The translations under genes and the position numbers were made by a program. A model generated the notes under the pieces. It had not been told where the DNA came from and ran no database searches. It worked only from the letters and a program-made list of their open reading frames with translations. From Shinisaurus crocodilurus (Eukaryota > Chordata > Lepidosauria > Squamata > Shinisauridae), in assembly GCA_021292165.1 (NCBI GenBank), contig CM037883.1, forward strand, positions 8,757,434-8,821,433: a DNA stretch of 64,000 nucleotides, read 5' to 3'. This document shows, one piece after another, positions 42,643 to 53,469 of the stretch (the stretch's first letter is position 1; every line of letters starts with the position of its first letter).

Positions 42643-42714
42643 TAAAGGATCATCTCATCCCATGGGAGCCTGACCACCAATTAAATATGTCTTCTGAGAA
42701 ATGTTGTCTGAGCT

Positions 42715-42848
42715 CTACACAAGACAGGTCAGGCCTGGCTATTACTTGGATGGGAGACCCTTCCTCTAGTTTCCTGCATTGAGAAGGGGGTTGGACTCGG
42801 TGGCCTTGTAGGTCCCTTCCAACTCTATCTATGAAATCTATGAAAGCA
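42715..42848 (+). mobile_element. 5S-derived SINE with CR1-like tail
   Basis: ACAGGTCAGGCCTGGCTATT and ACTTGGATGGGAGACCC match the 3' half of the 5S internal promoter region. Body CTCTAGTTTCCTGCATTGAG; tail CTATCTATGAAATCTATGAA. Confidence 0.85.
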
Positions 42849-43485
42849 AGAGAGAAATGATCAAGTTGTTGATTATTCTAAACAAATTTGTAATCCAAAG
42901 GTTTTTAATATCTAATATAAAATACAGAGAATGTATGTTGCTAGGTAGCAGCCAACGTCAATAAATACTTGAATGGGAATATTTCACAACACATCAGTAA
43001 GAATAAAGACCAATGAGTCAAAAATACAAGCTGCATTTGAATGTATTTTATTTTACTTTATTGGCAAGCCCCTGTTTCTAGTTTGGGAAATTAAAGAATC
43101 AGCAATGGGCCATCAAGTATTATCTTCTGAGAATGTGGTTTGGCAATGAAGTCATAAATTGGGGGCCCAGATTGACCCAGTTGTTGCATTAATTTGAAAA
43201 AAAAAATCATTAAAGTATAACTAGATAACATTAATAATAAAAAGGATGGGCATGAATGATGCATGGGTTGTGGCCTGCCAAAAGATGGGAAACAAAATCT
43301 TTACGACTGGAGGCAGTCTGTCTGTGGAAGATTCATGGGGGGGGGGGGATGAAGTCAAGTCTATCTCACCTGGGGTCCTTATAAATTTATGCAGTGGTGA
43401 AGTTAGGTAATTTTAGACCTTGGCCTTAATGGTCTGAGGGGTGGCATTAGACAACTATGTGCATGCCAGGACAACTGTCCCCTGA
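42849..43485. other. Unassigned DNA
   Basis: G-run at 43338-43348. No gene recognised. Confidence 0.35.
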
Positions 43486-43513
43486 CTATCTATCTATCTA
43501 TCTATCTATCTAT
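43486..43513. repeat. (TATC)n microsatellite
   Basis: Seven TATC units. Confidence 0.93.
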
Positions 43514-43810
43514 GAAATAAAGGATTCTGCAGCAAGCAATGTCATCCCTGGTTGGCCCTGGCATACCCATGGCCTAGGTGCTGACACTAAGCCTGTAACA
43601 CCCTCCCCCCAAGATGTAGTGCTCTCAGAGGGGTCATTTGGGGGGAGCGGACCGAGAATGGCCCTGGACTTTGGCCCTGAGCTCCAGTCGTAGCTGCATT
43701 ATTGGATTTATCAAGGCCACAAAATGTGTATGGGGATTTCAGATTTACCCAATCTGAGCAAGTTACCAAAGCTCCCTTGCAGCTCCTCAGAACATGGCAT
43801 TTGGGTTGAA

Positions 43811-43841
43811 AGGAAGGAAAGAAAGAAAGAAAGAAAGAAAG
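43811..43841. repeat. (GAAA)n microsatellite
   Basis: About six to seven GAAA units after GGAAGGAAA. Confidence 0.93.
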
Positions 43842-44485
43842 TGGCTAGCATTGGGACATGCAAAGTGTGAATTAGGCTGGGTCATATTAAATTCTGAAGC
43901 AAAAAAATATATATGTCCCAATCCCTAGTTTGTATCAATATGGGCTCTCTCCATGGCTGTATGAAAACCCTTCTCTTAAACAGGACCTGGATCACAGAGG
44001 CAGGGAGATCCCACATTCCATGAAACACAGAATTTCACAAAATCTTCATGTGGTGGGGGAAGTGCCACATCAGCCTGAAGTCTGCTCACACTGTCTTTTG
44101 TCAGTTTAGGGCCATACCCAGGAGCCAGTAGCAGTGCAGGCTCCAGGATTTTGAGGGCCCTTGAGCAAGACAGAATCACTGAGGGACCAAGTAGGCGGTG
44201 GCATCTCCTGCTCCTCCTTCTCACCACCCCCATTGTCTGGGCCAGAGATAAAGGCAGATGAACAAGCAGGCTGCAACTGTGAAGAGGAGGAGGAAGTCCA
44301 AGGAGTTCTTGTCAGTGGGCTCCTGCTGAGGTGTGGACCATTGATAATGGCCCTGGGCCCCTGGCCAGTGGATGCTGTTGCTGTCCAGGCAGAGTCCCAA
44401 TATATCTGACAAGATTGACATCCTTGGTCTACTCTGAGTGGCAACAGTTCTCCAAAGTCCTTTCCCAACACCTGTTACCTAACTT
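43842..44485. other. Unassigned DNA, possibly an old retroelement
   Basis: 44100-44420 is richer in GC, with CCCCCATTGTCTGGGCCAG and overlapping frames on both strands (up to 121 codons). None shows a domain. Class undecided. Confidence 0.3.
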
Positions 44486-44560
44486 CTTTATCTGGAGATC
44501 CCAAGGACTGAACCTGGGATCTTGTGTAGGGAAGGTATATGCCACTCTGCTATGCTTCTT
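44486..44560 (-). mobile_element. tRNA-Ala-type SINE head fragment
   Basis: Reverse complement contains GCATAGCAGAGTGGCATATACC (A-box side) and GATCCCAGGTTCAGTCC (B box). Diverged. Confidence 0.5.
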
Positions 44561-44603
44561 CCCTCAAAAGTTGCCAAATATTGACCCACTCATAGAACAA
44601 TTA

Positions 44604-44606
44604 TTT

Positions 44607-44649
<43 letters not shown>

Positions 44650-44658
44650 ATCTATCTC
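44604..44658. repeat. (TTTC)n(TATC)n microsatellite
   Basis: About 11 TTTC units then TATC units. Confidence 0.95.
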
Positions 44659-44719
44659 TATTTTTATATCCATATCTCCTGCCTTTCTTACAAGGTGGCT
44701 TATTATACTATATAAATTA

Positions 44720-44722
<3 letters not shown>

Positions 44723-44757
<35 letters not shown>
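44723..44757. repeat. (TA)n microsatellite
   Basis: About 17 TA units. Confidence 0.95.
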
Positions 44758-45527
44758 TATGATGATTAAAATGTAAAAAAAAAATGGTCACAATAAAATT
44801 AAACATTACACAATTAAAAATTAAATAAAATTTTTAAAATGCTAGCAAAATCCATACAGGAGAGGCTTGGACAGCAAATTAATTTCATCTCTAGGTACAC
44901 ACACTGCAGTGTAGTATTGTGAAATTATATTCAATCAATAAAAATAATGTGCCTCTCTCGTCCTTAGAAATAATTATGATGAAGTGTCTACACATTTGTC
45001 ATTTTCTGTAATCCATTTCTTTGCTCGTTGCTGCAAGACAGCTGGAAGTAGCTAGAAATGTGTCATGAAGGTGAAAGCTCCAGGAGCAGCTATCACAGAA
45101 ACTTCCTATAATTCAAGTTGACTCCCGCGGCCTTCACGTACTTGTATTATTCACACAAGGTTAAGTGTCAAGATGCTTCTGGAACCAAAGGCCATTCTGC
45201 CCGCCCCGTGTGTTTTCCCCAGGATTGTCCATGGGGACAAAACAGCGGCATCTGAAATAACATGCCAAACTTTCATCTTAATTATCTTAACTGCATGGAG
45301 ATGTTTATATAAACAGACAATGATATTTCTAGAAGATAGTTCTACACTTCAGGAAAAGAAAAACTGACCTCCCTCACATCTCAGAAAAACTAGGAAGGTC
45401 ACATTTATTTGTCGAAGTTTTTTTTTCTCTCCCCAAATCTTTCTCCTTTCCTTTCTTTGTCCTTTTGAGTATGGGGATAAACTCAAAAGGACAAAGAAAG
45501 GCAAAGACAAAGAAATATATATATATT
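44758..45527. other. Unique DNA, candidate regulatory sequence at 45100-45340
   Basis: No repeat recognised. 45100-45340 looks low in transposon signatures and has CATCTTAATTATCTTAACTG and CTATAATTCAAG homeobox-type cores. Regulatory role is inference from composition. 45460-45510 is a short inverted repeat of CTTTGTCCTTTTGAGT. Confidence 0.3.
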
Positions 45528-45895
45528 AGGGCACAATTCTACGGCCACTAGACAGAGTCTAGATAATTCGGAGTCCCAGCTCCAACCTTGGAAACTCGCA
45601 CCACGGTCGAAACTGGGACTATGACCTCAGAGCACCCTTTATCACAGCTGGAGCTGTTTTTTGTGCACCTGCTGTGGATCCAAGGTTGGGAAACCAACCT
45701 CGAAGCTGGCATTGGGTGGGCATTCCAGGGGATGGGGATGTATCCTGGTGGTGCCTCAGCCTGTCCTCCTCACGAGCAGGTGCAAAAGACTTAGACAAAT
45801 CAGCCAAACTAAGACTTTTGCCTCCATGCTCCTTCAGTCCTTGATAGGATGCCCATAATCCCCCGAGTCTGGAGGGTTACGGCCAACCAACCAAG
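45528..45895. repeat. Unnamed repeat family X, copy 2
   Basis: AATTCTACGGCCACTAGACAG, GGAGTCCCAGCTCCAACC, CCTGGTGGTGCCTCAGCCTG, GATAGGATGCCCATAATCCC and CTGGAGGGTTACGGCC parallel the copy at 39405. Confidence 0.65.
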
Positions 45896-46070
45896 TGCTT
45901 GCATAGTCTGCATGGCTTTTTTCCCTCAGTCCATTAAGTCAGAAATGGGATTTTCTAAATTTCTTTAGATTGTAAAAGGAAATTTTGATGTGTGTTTCAT
46001 GTAAATAATAAATACAATTATAAAAATAATCATACAACTATTGTAAATAATAAATCAAATGAACAGCAGC

Positions 46071-46300
46071 CAGGGGTGGGTGAATGAGCAAAGATTTGTG
46101 ATCGCTAGCATCTTCCAAACATCATCTCGCCAATTGTCTCATGCCCGGTTCCTGTTTGCATTTGCAATGTCTTTTCTCTCTGCACAAACAGGATAAAATT
46201 ACTCAAATCGAGCAGAAATCGAACATGAAATTTGCACACACATTCTCCATAGGCTAAAGCAGGGCTGATTCGGTCTACAAGGAAAGTTTACAAGGGGAGT
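46071..46300 (+). mobile_element. hAT-like non-autonomous element, family B copy 2
   Basis: Opens CAGGGGTGGGTGAATGAGC, then TTCCAAACATCATCTCGCC, CTCATGCCCGGTTCCTG, TTTGCATTTGCAATG and CCATAGGCTAAAGCAGGGC. Collinear with the reverse complement of 13735-14104. Right boundary uncertain. Confidence 0.6.
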
Positions 46301-46970
46301 CAGGGGTCTGTAGCACAGAGATCCAAATACACAGCGAGGTCAGGGAGAAAACAAGATACCAGCGATTGGAGCTGAAGATAAGATGTTGTTTCCAACTGTT
46401 CTCAAGTTACACGTGAGAGCTTATAAAGCTAGAGCTGCTAAAGCCACACCCAGGGCTCAGTTACATCACATTAAAGACTTGTCAGATGTCCTTCTCATGA
46501 GGAGAGCCCAGCTCTTCAGTACGTGAGCATTCCTTCACCTGGCCACCATCCTATTTTGGTTTTTAAGGGGCTGGCATTCTTGGGGACTAGGTGGTGGCCC
46601 AGCATCCCCATCTGCCTCAGAAGCTCAGCTCTCTGCCTCTCCAGGAAACATATCCAAAGGCATCACCCCTGAGGGGCCTGAACCATCTTGATTAGTGCCA
46701 GGGTCTTCTGAGGGGCCAACTGGCTCTGAAGGTTCTGGATGCTCCTCTGAAGATGATTCAGTGGTAGCATGACACCTGGGACCATAGCACCATCATTCTC
46801 GGGGCATTTGGGGAAATTGAAAGGGTGGCAAGAGTTAGCTGCCCAGTGCTGTTTGGATTGCTGCCCCCATAGCTGGGAAAGCCCGCCTGGGTCCACAAAG
46901 AGGAGGAGCCTCATCAGAGGACACTTTTTTGACTAGGGCCCTCTCAAACCTGGAGCTGGCCCTCTCTTTG
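46301..46970 (-). other. Possible retroelement leader/ORF remnant
   Basis: 46310-46440 has the phrase-like purine-rich texture of lizard retroelement leaders, ending GAGAGCTTATAAAGCTAGAG (a TATAAAG box). On the minus strand, 46660-46760 reads as an acidic, Pro/Ser/Glu-rich peptide (EEHPEPSEPVGPSEDPG), as in some gag-like or linker regions. No enzymatic domain was found. Confidence 0.3.
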
Positions 46971-47514
46971 TGGTTCTTGAGATCCAACTCTATGTGTTGG
47001 ATCTCCCATGATGGCTAGTAACCTGCTTTCTTAAAAATGGAAGCTGGCATCCTCAGTTTTGTTGAATTCTCTACGTATTTTACATTGTTTCCTTTCATTT
47101 GCACAGACTTGCAGAATGCACACAGGCAGGCCTGCTATGGTATCACTGAAGGGCTTCCTAGACTTGCCCAACAAACACTTAGAAAAATTGAGCCCAGGTC
47201 CCCATCCCCAAAAGGAAATTCAACACTTATTCAGTTCCACCTGCAGATGATACTTTTGCTATAGCTGAAATTGTCCCCCCCCCCCCTGCCCCAGATGATC
47301 TATTTTTCCTAAGACTTCCTTTTGTCAAATGCAGGGTGACACTGAATCACAAGATGTGACTCATCAAAAGCTGAATAAAGGTTCATTGATGTGTTTATAA
47401 TTTCGATCAGCAGATTTCTGAATTATGTTTCCCCCCCAGAAATGAGTCCGTGAGCTGAGCAGCTGGATGATGGGGGTAGGGAATGAGCATCTTGTCATTG
47501 GTAAGCAAGGGAGA
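46971..47514. other. Unassigned DNA
   Basis: C-run at 47275-47286. No gene recognised. Confidence 0.35.
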
Positions 47515-47585
47515 TGAACAGGAGTAATTAAATTAATCTCATTCATTAATGCTTTAATTAAAAAAAGCAACAGTCTTGAAATTCA
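47515..47585. promoter_or_regulatory. Dense TAATTA cluster, candidate enhancer core
   Basis: AGTAATTAAATTAATCTC, TTCATTAATGC and TTTAATTAAAAAAAGC lie within 70 bp, giving at least five TAAT/ATTA homeodomain cores. Could equally be simple AT-rich drift. Confidence 0.2.
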
Positions 47586-47751
47586 TGTGGACCACATACT
47601 TTTGAATTTTCAAAACAGCATTGGACATGATCCAGCCAAAACGAAGCACTTTTCATTAGTTTATTCCTAAGTAAATCTCGCCAATTTGGGATCTACTTCT
47701 AAGTAAATGTTCGAAGCATTGCAAGCCTTACAAATGGAATCTTAAGAAGGT

Positions 47752-47825
47752 TTTCTCAGGAGTAAGACCCAGTGAGTTCAATGAGACTTTCTTGTAAGTG
47801 TGCATCAGATTGCAGCCTAAGTCTA
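47752..47825. mobile_element. Small palindromic MITE, diverged
   Basis: CTCAGGAGTAAGACCCAGTG, AGTTCAATGAGACTTTCTTG and CATCAGATTGCAGCC fit the AATCCTATA family. A second partial piece is near 47640-47720. Confidence 0.5.
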
Positions 47826-47944
47826 ATGGATTTTAATGGGATTGATTAAAGGCACGATCCTATGCACACTTATTCTCAGCCATATATGTGAATAAATTTA
47901 AAATTGAAAATTTGGTCATGCTATGAATACTTACTAAGCTGGAC

Positions 47945-48090
47945 CAGCTATAAATGTTGATTGCATGTAGAAGGTCCCAGTTTCAGTCACAGGTATCTCC
48001 CGGTAGGGCACTGAAAGAATCCTGCATGAAGCCCTGGAAAGCCAGTGCCGGTCAGTATCAACAATACTGGGCTAGGTAGACCAATACTCA
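47945..48090 (+). mobile_element. tRNA-Ala-type SINE
   Basis: TTGATTGCATGTAGAAGGTC, CCAGTTTCAGTCACAGG (B box), TATCTCCCGGTAGGGC, CTGGAAAGCCAGTGCCGG and ACTGGGCTAGGTAGACC. Head truncated. Confidence 0.78.
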
Positions 48091-48440
48091 ATTTTTATTT
48101 ATTTTTATTTATTTACTTACAGCATTTGTATATTGCTCCATATCTACACAGATTCCGGAGTGGTGGACAATAAAAAAGAGCTTTGTACACTAGTACCAGA
48201 ACCTTAAATCTAGCCCAGTGGTGAATAGGCAGCCAGTGCATTTCCATAAGCAAAGGAGTTGCATGCTGAAAAGGGGCAGCTCCCAACAATAGCCGAGCTG
48301 CTGCTTTCTGCGCTAGCTCCAACTTCCAGAGCAGCCTTAAGGTCAGCCCCACATAGAGCGCATTGCAGTAATCCAGTCTTGAGGTTACTAGCACCTGTAT
48401 CACTCTGGCCAAGCTACCCCTGTCCAGGAGAGGCCATAGA

Positions 48441-49351
48441 TAGGGTTGTTCACTTACCCTGGCGCTCGGCGAGCACCTCCTCTGTGCAATCCGCCCGGAG
48501 CACCCCACGCGCGCCAGCTGATGCGCTTGCTGAGGTGCTTGGTGGACTTCTGAATTCCCACCCAGTGCTACATTATTTACGTAAAAAAACAGGGAAAACT
48601 TCCTTAAAACGGCTGCGATTTGCATAAGCAGCACTTTGTTTTTTATGTTAAAAACAGCATAATTAGCGATGTAGACCGAGCAGGAACTTACCTGCTCTGG
48701 GGGGTGCTCCCGAGCACCCCCCGCCCATGCCTCCTGCCGCTCGTAATGCCTGAAAAACAAAAGTGAGCTTCCGGTTCACTGGCGCTGCGTTTTTAGCATA
48801 AAAACCAGGGAAATACAGCTTAAAATGGCTGTGAATAGCAAATCCCGGCCGTTTCAAGCTGGGTTGCCCTGGTTTTTGTGCTAAAAAGGCAGCACCAGGG
48901 GAACTGGAAATAGACATGCTGGGGAACTGAAGCTCCTTTCCCTAGCGCGGCGTGGATCGAACGGTGGCAAGGTGAGTTGCGAGAGTCTCGGGGGGAGCGA
49001 ACGGGCCACTTTTGGCCTGCTTTCAGCCCCCACCCAAGACTCTCGGATACATCGCTAAAAAATACAGTAGAATATAACATATTTTATGCTGTTTCTAACA
49101 TAAAAAACAAAGTGCCGCTTACGCAAAACGTCTCCCTTTTAAGAAAGTTTTTCCTGTTTTTTACGTAAATGACGTAGTGTCGGGGACCCGGAAGTGTCGC
49201 GCCAGGGACCTGGAACTTCCTTTCCCAGTCTCTTCTCGCAAGGACGTGAGCCGAGCTGGGGAAAGGTAAGTCACGCGGAGCTGGGGGGGGGTTGAGCAGG
49301 GCGAGTTTGCTCTGCTTCCACCCCCCGATTGAGGCTCCGCGCACATCCCTA
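48441..49351. mobile_element. Outer hairpin element (TAGGG...CATCCCTA) in the LINE
   Basis: Begins TAGGGTTGTTCACTTACC and ends CGCGCACATCCCTA. Two arms of about 95 nt (48566-48662 and 49082-49175) are inverted copies: ATTTACGTAAAAAAACAGGG, CACTTTGTTTTTTATG and AACAGCATAA on the left mirror the right arm. The centre is replaced by the inner element at 48664. No clean 8-bp duplication. CpG-rich flank (CGCGCGCC-like). Confidence 0.8.
48664..49057. mobile_element. Inner hairpin element with perfect 10-bp termini
   Basis: Starts TAGCGATGTA and ends with the exact complement TACATCGCTA. A central palindrome (48790-48893) pairs TAGCATAAAAACCAGGG with CCCTGGTTTTTGTGCTA. It sits in the middle of the outer hairpin and shares words with it (GGGGGTGCTC), so the two look like relatives. 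394 bp, close to the 398/400 bp of the 19.7 and 36.6 kb copies. Non-coding. Confidence 0.8.
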
Positions 49352-49620
49352 GTGGTGAACCAATCAAAGATGGTAAAAGGCACTCTGCAGTCACTTGGGA
49401 CTCTAGCGACAGTGATGGATTCTAGGACTACCCACAGGCTACAAACTTGATCTTTCAGAGGGAGTGCAACCCCCTCCAGATCAGGCAATGCACCTATGGA
49501 CTTGGGGAGCCACTCACCCACAGGGCTTCTGTCATGCCAAGGTTCAGCTTCAGTTATCAGTTTATTGGCTCTCATCCAGCCCATCATTGGATACAAGGCA
49601 GTGCTCTATGCTCTATGTTC

Positions 49621-50475
49621 CTAATATGAAGCCAAATAACATGTCACTGCTTGGTGGATGTGGGTGCGCATAAAAATATTCTTTGGAATATGAGCATCAA
49701 GCAGGAATGAAAGCGACAGACAGTGGCTATGGGAGCAGAAACAAGCCCAATACCTCTGCTACGTAGGATCAGGAGAGAGGAAAGCCGGAGTGAGCTCTTG
49801 TTTACCAATGCTCTCTTATGAACAGCCAATGTCCCATGTGATTAATACTGATGAAACATTAGGGACACTCTTTAACAGGCACCATTCTTTATAGAGCAGC
49901 AATTACGTTAAGGTTGATTGAAAAAATATTAGGAGAAATAACTCTTTGTATGGTGTTATCTGCTCCCTGGACGGTAAGTAATTGTCTCCTATCATAGGAT
50001 TTTTGCCCTATTATATGCTTCAGTAATTCAATCTGCTTTATAGCATTTTCCAAAGCTTTGCACTGAGCCAGGAAATGTTACTTTTCACACATCCCTGTTC
50101 ATTCATATATATATATATATATATATATAGCTTTGCCAGCAGGACAATAATTCTGGCCCACATGGGGCACCAATTTGGCCCTCTGGGGTTCCCCAAAGGG
50201 CCATGTTTCCTCCCCCGGCCCACCCTCTTTCCTCCGAATGCTGATTATTTGGTGGTTTCCTGGCTTTTGCGAATTTCTTTCCCCCCCCCCCCCGGTACAA
50301 AAAGTTGAAATGCCCCTCCTCAGGCTTAGTTACATGCTTGGACTATGCTTGACCTTGGGCCCATTGCCTGGACTTGCCCTCTGCCTCTGGCCCCTGTTTG
50401 GACTCTGTTGCCCTGAACCCGTGTCAGACCTTGGCCCTGTCATCTGTATCTGCCTCCATCTTTCCTGGCCCCGGT
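49621..50475. other. Unassigned DNA with (AT)n and C-run
   Basis: AT tract at 50107-50129 and a C13-C14 run at 50281-50294. 50330-50470 is GC-rich. No gene supported. Confidence 0.4.
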
Positions 50476-50595
50476 GTTCATAGATTCATAGATTCATAGA
50501 TTATAGAGTTGGAAGGAGCCTACAAGGCTATCGAGTCCAACCCCCTGCTCAATGCAGGAAACTAGAGGAGGGGTCTCCCATCCAAGTAACTCCAG
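50476..50595 (-). mobile_element. 5S-derived SINE with three tail units
   Basis: Left edge has ATTCATAG repeated three times, then ATTATAGAGTTGGAAGGAGC, CGAGTCCAACCCCCTGCTC, and GGTCTCCCATCCAAGTAACT as the 5S C-box region in reverse. The rest of the 5S head is lost. Confidence 0.85.
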
Positions 50596-51377
50596 CCCTG
50601 AACCCTTGCTGCCCATGACCTGGACCCTGACAGTAGGTCAGCTAGAAGCAAACACCATTTATTCGTGGAGTTATGATTGTGCTATGAGTCAAGTGAATTT
50701 AAAATGCAAAACTGCACATGCTCAGAGTACTTTAAACAAACGAAAATCAAGGTTGGCCAACAGTGAGAGGGGTGGGAGTTCTAATGCATCCAGCATGTAG
50801 AAGCAGTTGTGAAGCATGACATGGCAGTGTGGGAGAGAAGATAAAGGTTACAGCTGAAGCAATGAACATGGCTGGCAATCTTATGCCCCCTCGCATAAGA
50901 CCGTTAAATCCAGCGTCTAAAATTACCTAACTGCATCACTGGAAAGGAGCAGTCAGAAACTTCTCTTCTCCCCCCCCCCCCACAACTCTTCCTATCTCAG
51001 ATTTGTTTAAACTGTCTTTCTCTTCACAAAAACTGTGATCCTCCTCCCACTGGGACCATCTCGCCCCACGATGCATCGGAGGAAGGATGCTATGTCAGGA
51101 GACTAGGCCTATTGATGCTACTCTCTGCTAAAAGCAGAAGCACCTCGCCCCTGAAAATCTTTCATCCGAATTTCCCCAGACGCTCCCCCATGAAGGCACC
51201 TCTGTGAACGGGACTCTGAAACTGGAGAGGTACTTTTTACAGTGTCCTAGTTCACACATCTATGTTTTGGTTCACACGGAAAGGTCTATATGTGGAGCGG
51301 TGTGTTTGTGCATGTGTGCACATGTGCAAGTCTTCAGCACACCCTTGCATCTCCCCACACATGAATCAGTCTTATCG
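50596..51377. other. Unassigned DNA
   Basis: C-run near 50971-50981. No feature recognised. Confidence 0.35.
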
Positions 51378-51575
51378 TAGGGATGGGAGAACCAGGGATG
51401 CTTGAGCAATGCATTGTGCAGTGTTAAAGTTGTGCATTTTGCGAATGCAAATTCAAGATCAGGAATATGCAAACATTTCCAGAGAGCATGCGGTCCCTCC
51501 TGTTCACCTTTCGGGTTGTGAATGGGGCATTTTCGAGTGATTGGCAAACCAAAATGAAATTGTCATACATCCCTA
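51378..51575. mobile_element. Short TAGGGATG-ended MITE, 198 bp
   Basis: TAGGGATGGGAGAACCAGGG at left; GTCATACATCCCTA at right. Interior AATGCAAATTCAAGATCAGG, TTTCGGGTTGTGAATGGGGC matches the 3' half of the 29391 copy, so this is an internally deleted member. Confidence 0.72.
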
Positions 51576-52327
51576 TGTGGCTGATTCAAATCCCAATTAT
51601 CTGAGTTGGCCTTTGCATCAAAAAAGTATGGGGAAACTGGAAAGCATCCAAATTAGATCCAAAAAGAGAGATGTAGTCCCAAGATGCTGAAACCCGCCCA
51701 TCTTCAAATGCATGAGACAGTCCTGAAGGCTTTCTAAGAATTCCCCAGAGGAAGGCCATAAATAATATATTGGGCCGAAACGCGTTGGGATTCTTAAAGA
51801 ATAAAAGTATTCCCCCCCCCCAGCATTTTAACTAGCTCTTTCCCTTTCTGTGTACGAAAGCCATGTATCATATCTCTTCTCCCAGATGCAGTATGAGAAA
51901 GATACTTATTAACAAAAATGATGCATATGATGTTTGGATCACACACAGACACACTCCCAGGTATCCTTTGCAATACAAATGACACATGACACACGACACC
52001 AGCTTTAATAAATAAAATAATAAATATTTGCTAAGAGCTAGCATCCTGGCAAACCACTTCCAGAAGCAAATAATCCACAAAGTCCACATTTCAATTCCAC
52101 TCAGGCATTCTGAACATCCAAACTTACGTTTGAAGTCACATTTTTAATTGGATTTGCTGCTACAAATGCACCAAAAGTATCCCACGTTATTTCTACGTTT
52201 AATTTACTCTGATCGTGTTCTAAGTCCCCGAGCCCCTCCATCAGCTTAGTCAAAGTTTCCCTTGGCCAACAGAGTATATCTTTATTTATTAGATCTCTTA
52301 GCTCATCTCTTGCACTCTTAAACAGGA

Positions 52328-52361
<34 letters not shown>

Positions 52362-52973
52362 TTTTTGTTTTTACGGAGGCTTGGGAATACTCTGAATTAA
52401 CTCTTTGTCTTCCATGAGTTTTTGTGAGACACAAATTGAGGAAGATCTGAGCCCAACTCTGTCCCTTTCAACAGTCAATGCCCCGCCCCGCCCCCCCATA
52501 TCACACTGCTAAAATCAACAGGAGGCTATTTGCTTTTCAATAATTGAGCAAAAATGGCTGATGGGAAGTTTTGAATACCGCAAGTTCAAGCTCAAAACTC
52601 CCCATTCTTTGGAAACGCCAAATGGTAGTTCCCAGGGGAAATCCAGGGCACAGCTGGCTCATGGCTCCTAGTCTGAGGGGGTCCTCAGCAGTGGGCTTGC
52701 CTGGTGGTGGCAGAATCAGGCAGCATCCGTGTTCCAAGGAGTGCTGAGTGGCTGGGACTGGGGGAGCCACCAATTCCCCAAATGCCTCAAGAGTGATACT
52801 ACATTGAAAGCATCATGGGAAATGGCAGTACCCCCAGTCCCATCCATTTTTAAAGGGGGAGCAGGGCAGGCAGCAGAGTGGGTCAGGAATGCTGGAGGTT
52901 CAGGAGCAATGAACCGTCAGCAGCTGCCCAACTGTGCCACGCCCGCGCTAGTAGTGTCAGACCTGGTCCAGCT
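51576..52973. other. Mostly unique DNA
   Basis: A (GT)n tract lies at 52331-52361 (about 15 units). 52080-52270 looks unique and AT-balanced. No gene supported. Confidence 0.4.
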
Positions 52974-53420
52974 TACGGATGGGCAAACATGTAATGTTCA
53001 AGTTCATTGAGGTTCCCTGAATTCTTCCTCAAAGCTCGCTTTGCCTCATTTGTATTCCTGAGTGTGAGCATCCCTTTTAATCTGCTTGGGGAAATGTGCA
53101 CTTTTAAAAGTGCACAATTTCCCCCCAATTTAAAAATTCACGTTTTTCAAAATGCACATTTTTCCCCAATGAAAAATATGCATCTCCCCCCATAGGCTAA
53201 AGCAGATTTGGGTGGCATTTGTCCAAGTGTGCACATGCACAAGTTTGTGTGCACGTGTGCATTTGCACGCATGTGCACATTTTCAAATGTGAGTGCAAGT
53301 TTGGGAAATTGTGAACATTTCTTGAGAATTGTGTTCCTGCTCCTGTTCGCATAATTCAAGGATGTGTAAGGGACATGTTCACATGTTTTGTGAACAGGAA
53401 TGAAATTTGCATACATCCTG
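52974..53420. mobile_element. TGCAC-rich hAT-like MITE, 447 bp
   Basis: Left TACGGATGGGCAAACATG; right TTTGCATACATCCTG. Interior repeats GTGCACTTTTAAAAGTGC, AATGCACATTTTTCCCC, CCCCATAGGCTAAAGCAG, and GTGCACATGCACAAG. Layout as in 29391-29769. The CATTTGCACGCATGTGCACATT stretch is alternating purine-pyrimidine-like. Confidence 0.7.
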
Positions 53421-53469
53421 GTGCACAGACCTTTCCTGATTCCTCTCTCCTGCTTCTTTGGTCTCCTCT

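Larger units (their letters stand above)
48096..49620 (-). pseudogene. CR1/L2-type LINE split by nested hairpin elements
   Basis: The right part (49352-49620, upstream in the LINE) encodes MMGWMRANKL and LEGVALPLKDQVCSLWVVLE. The left part (48096-48440) encodes LDRGSLARVIQVLVTSRLDY, CNALYVGLTLR, KLELAQKAAARLLLG, LLMEMHWLPIHHWARFKVL and ends with the L2-like 3' tail (ATATTGCTCCATATC.. in plus text, TTTATTTATTT). The two halves are parts of one copy, separated by 911 bp of inserted DNA. Confidence 0.88.

Noticed and set aside
45460..45510. Regulatory stem-loop from inverted CTTTGTCCTTTTGAGT
   Set aside because: Short, surrounded by low-complexity C/T and A/G runs; chance or slippage is a sufficient explanation.
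48113..48760. 215-codon minus-strand open frame as a gene
   Set aside because: Its C-terminal half is a CR1/L2 LINE fragment and its N-terminal half reads through the inserted hairpin element.
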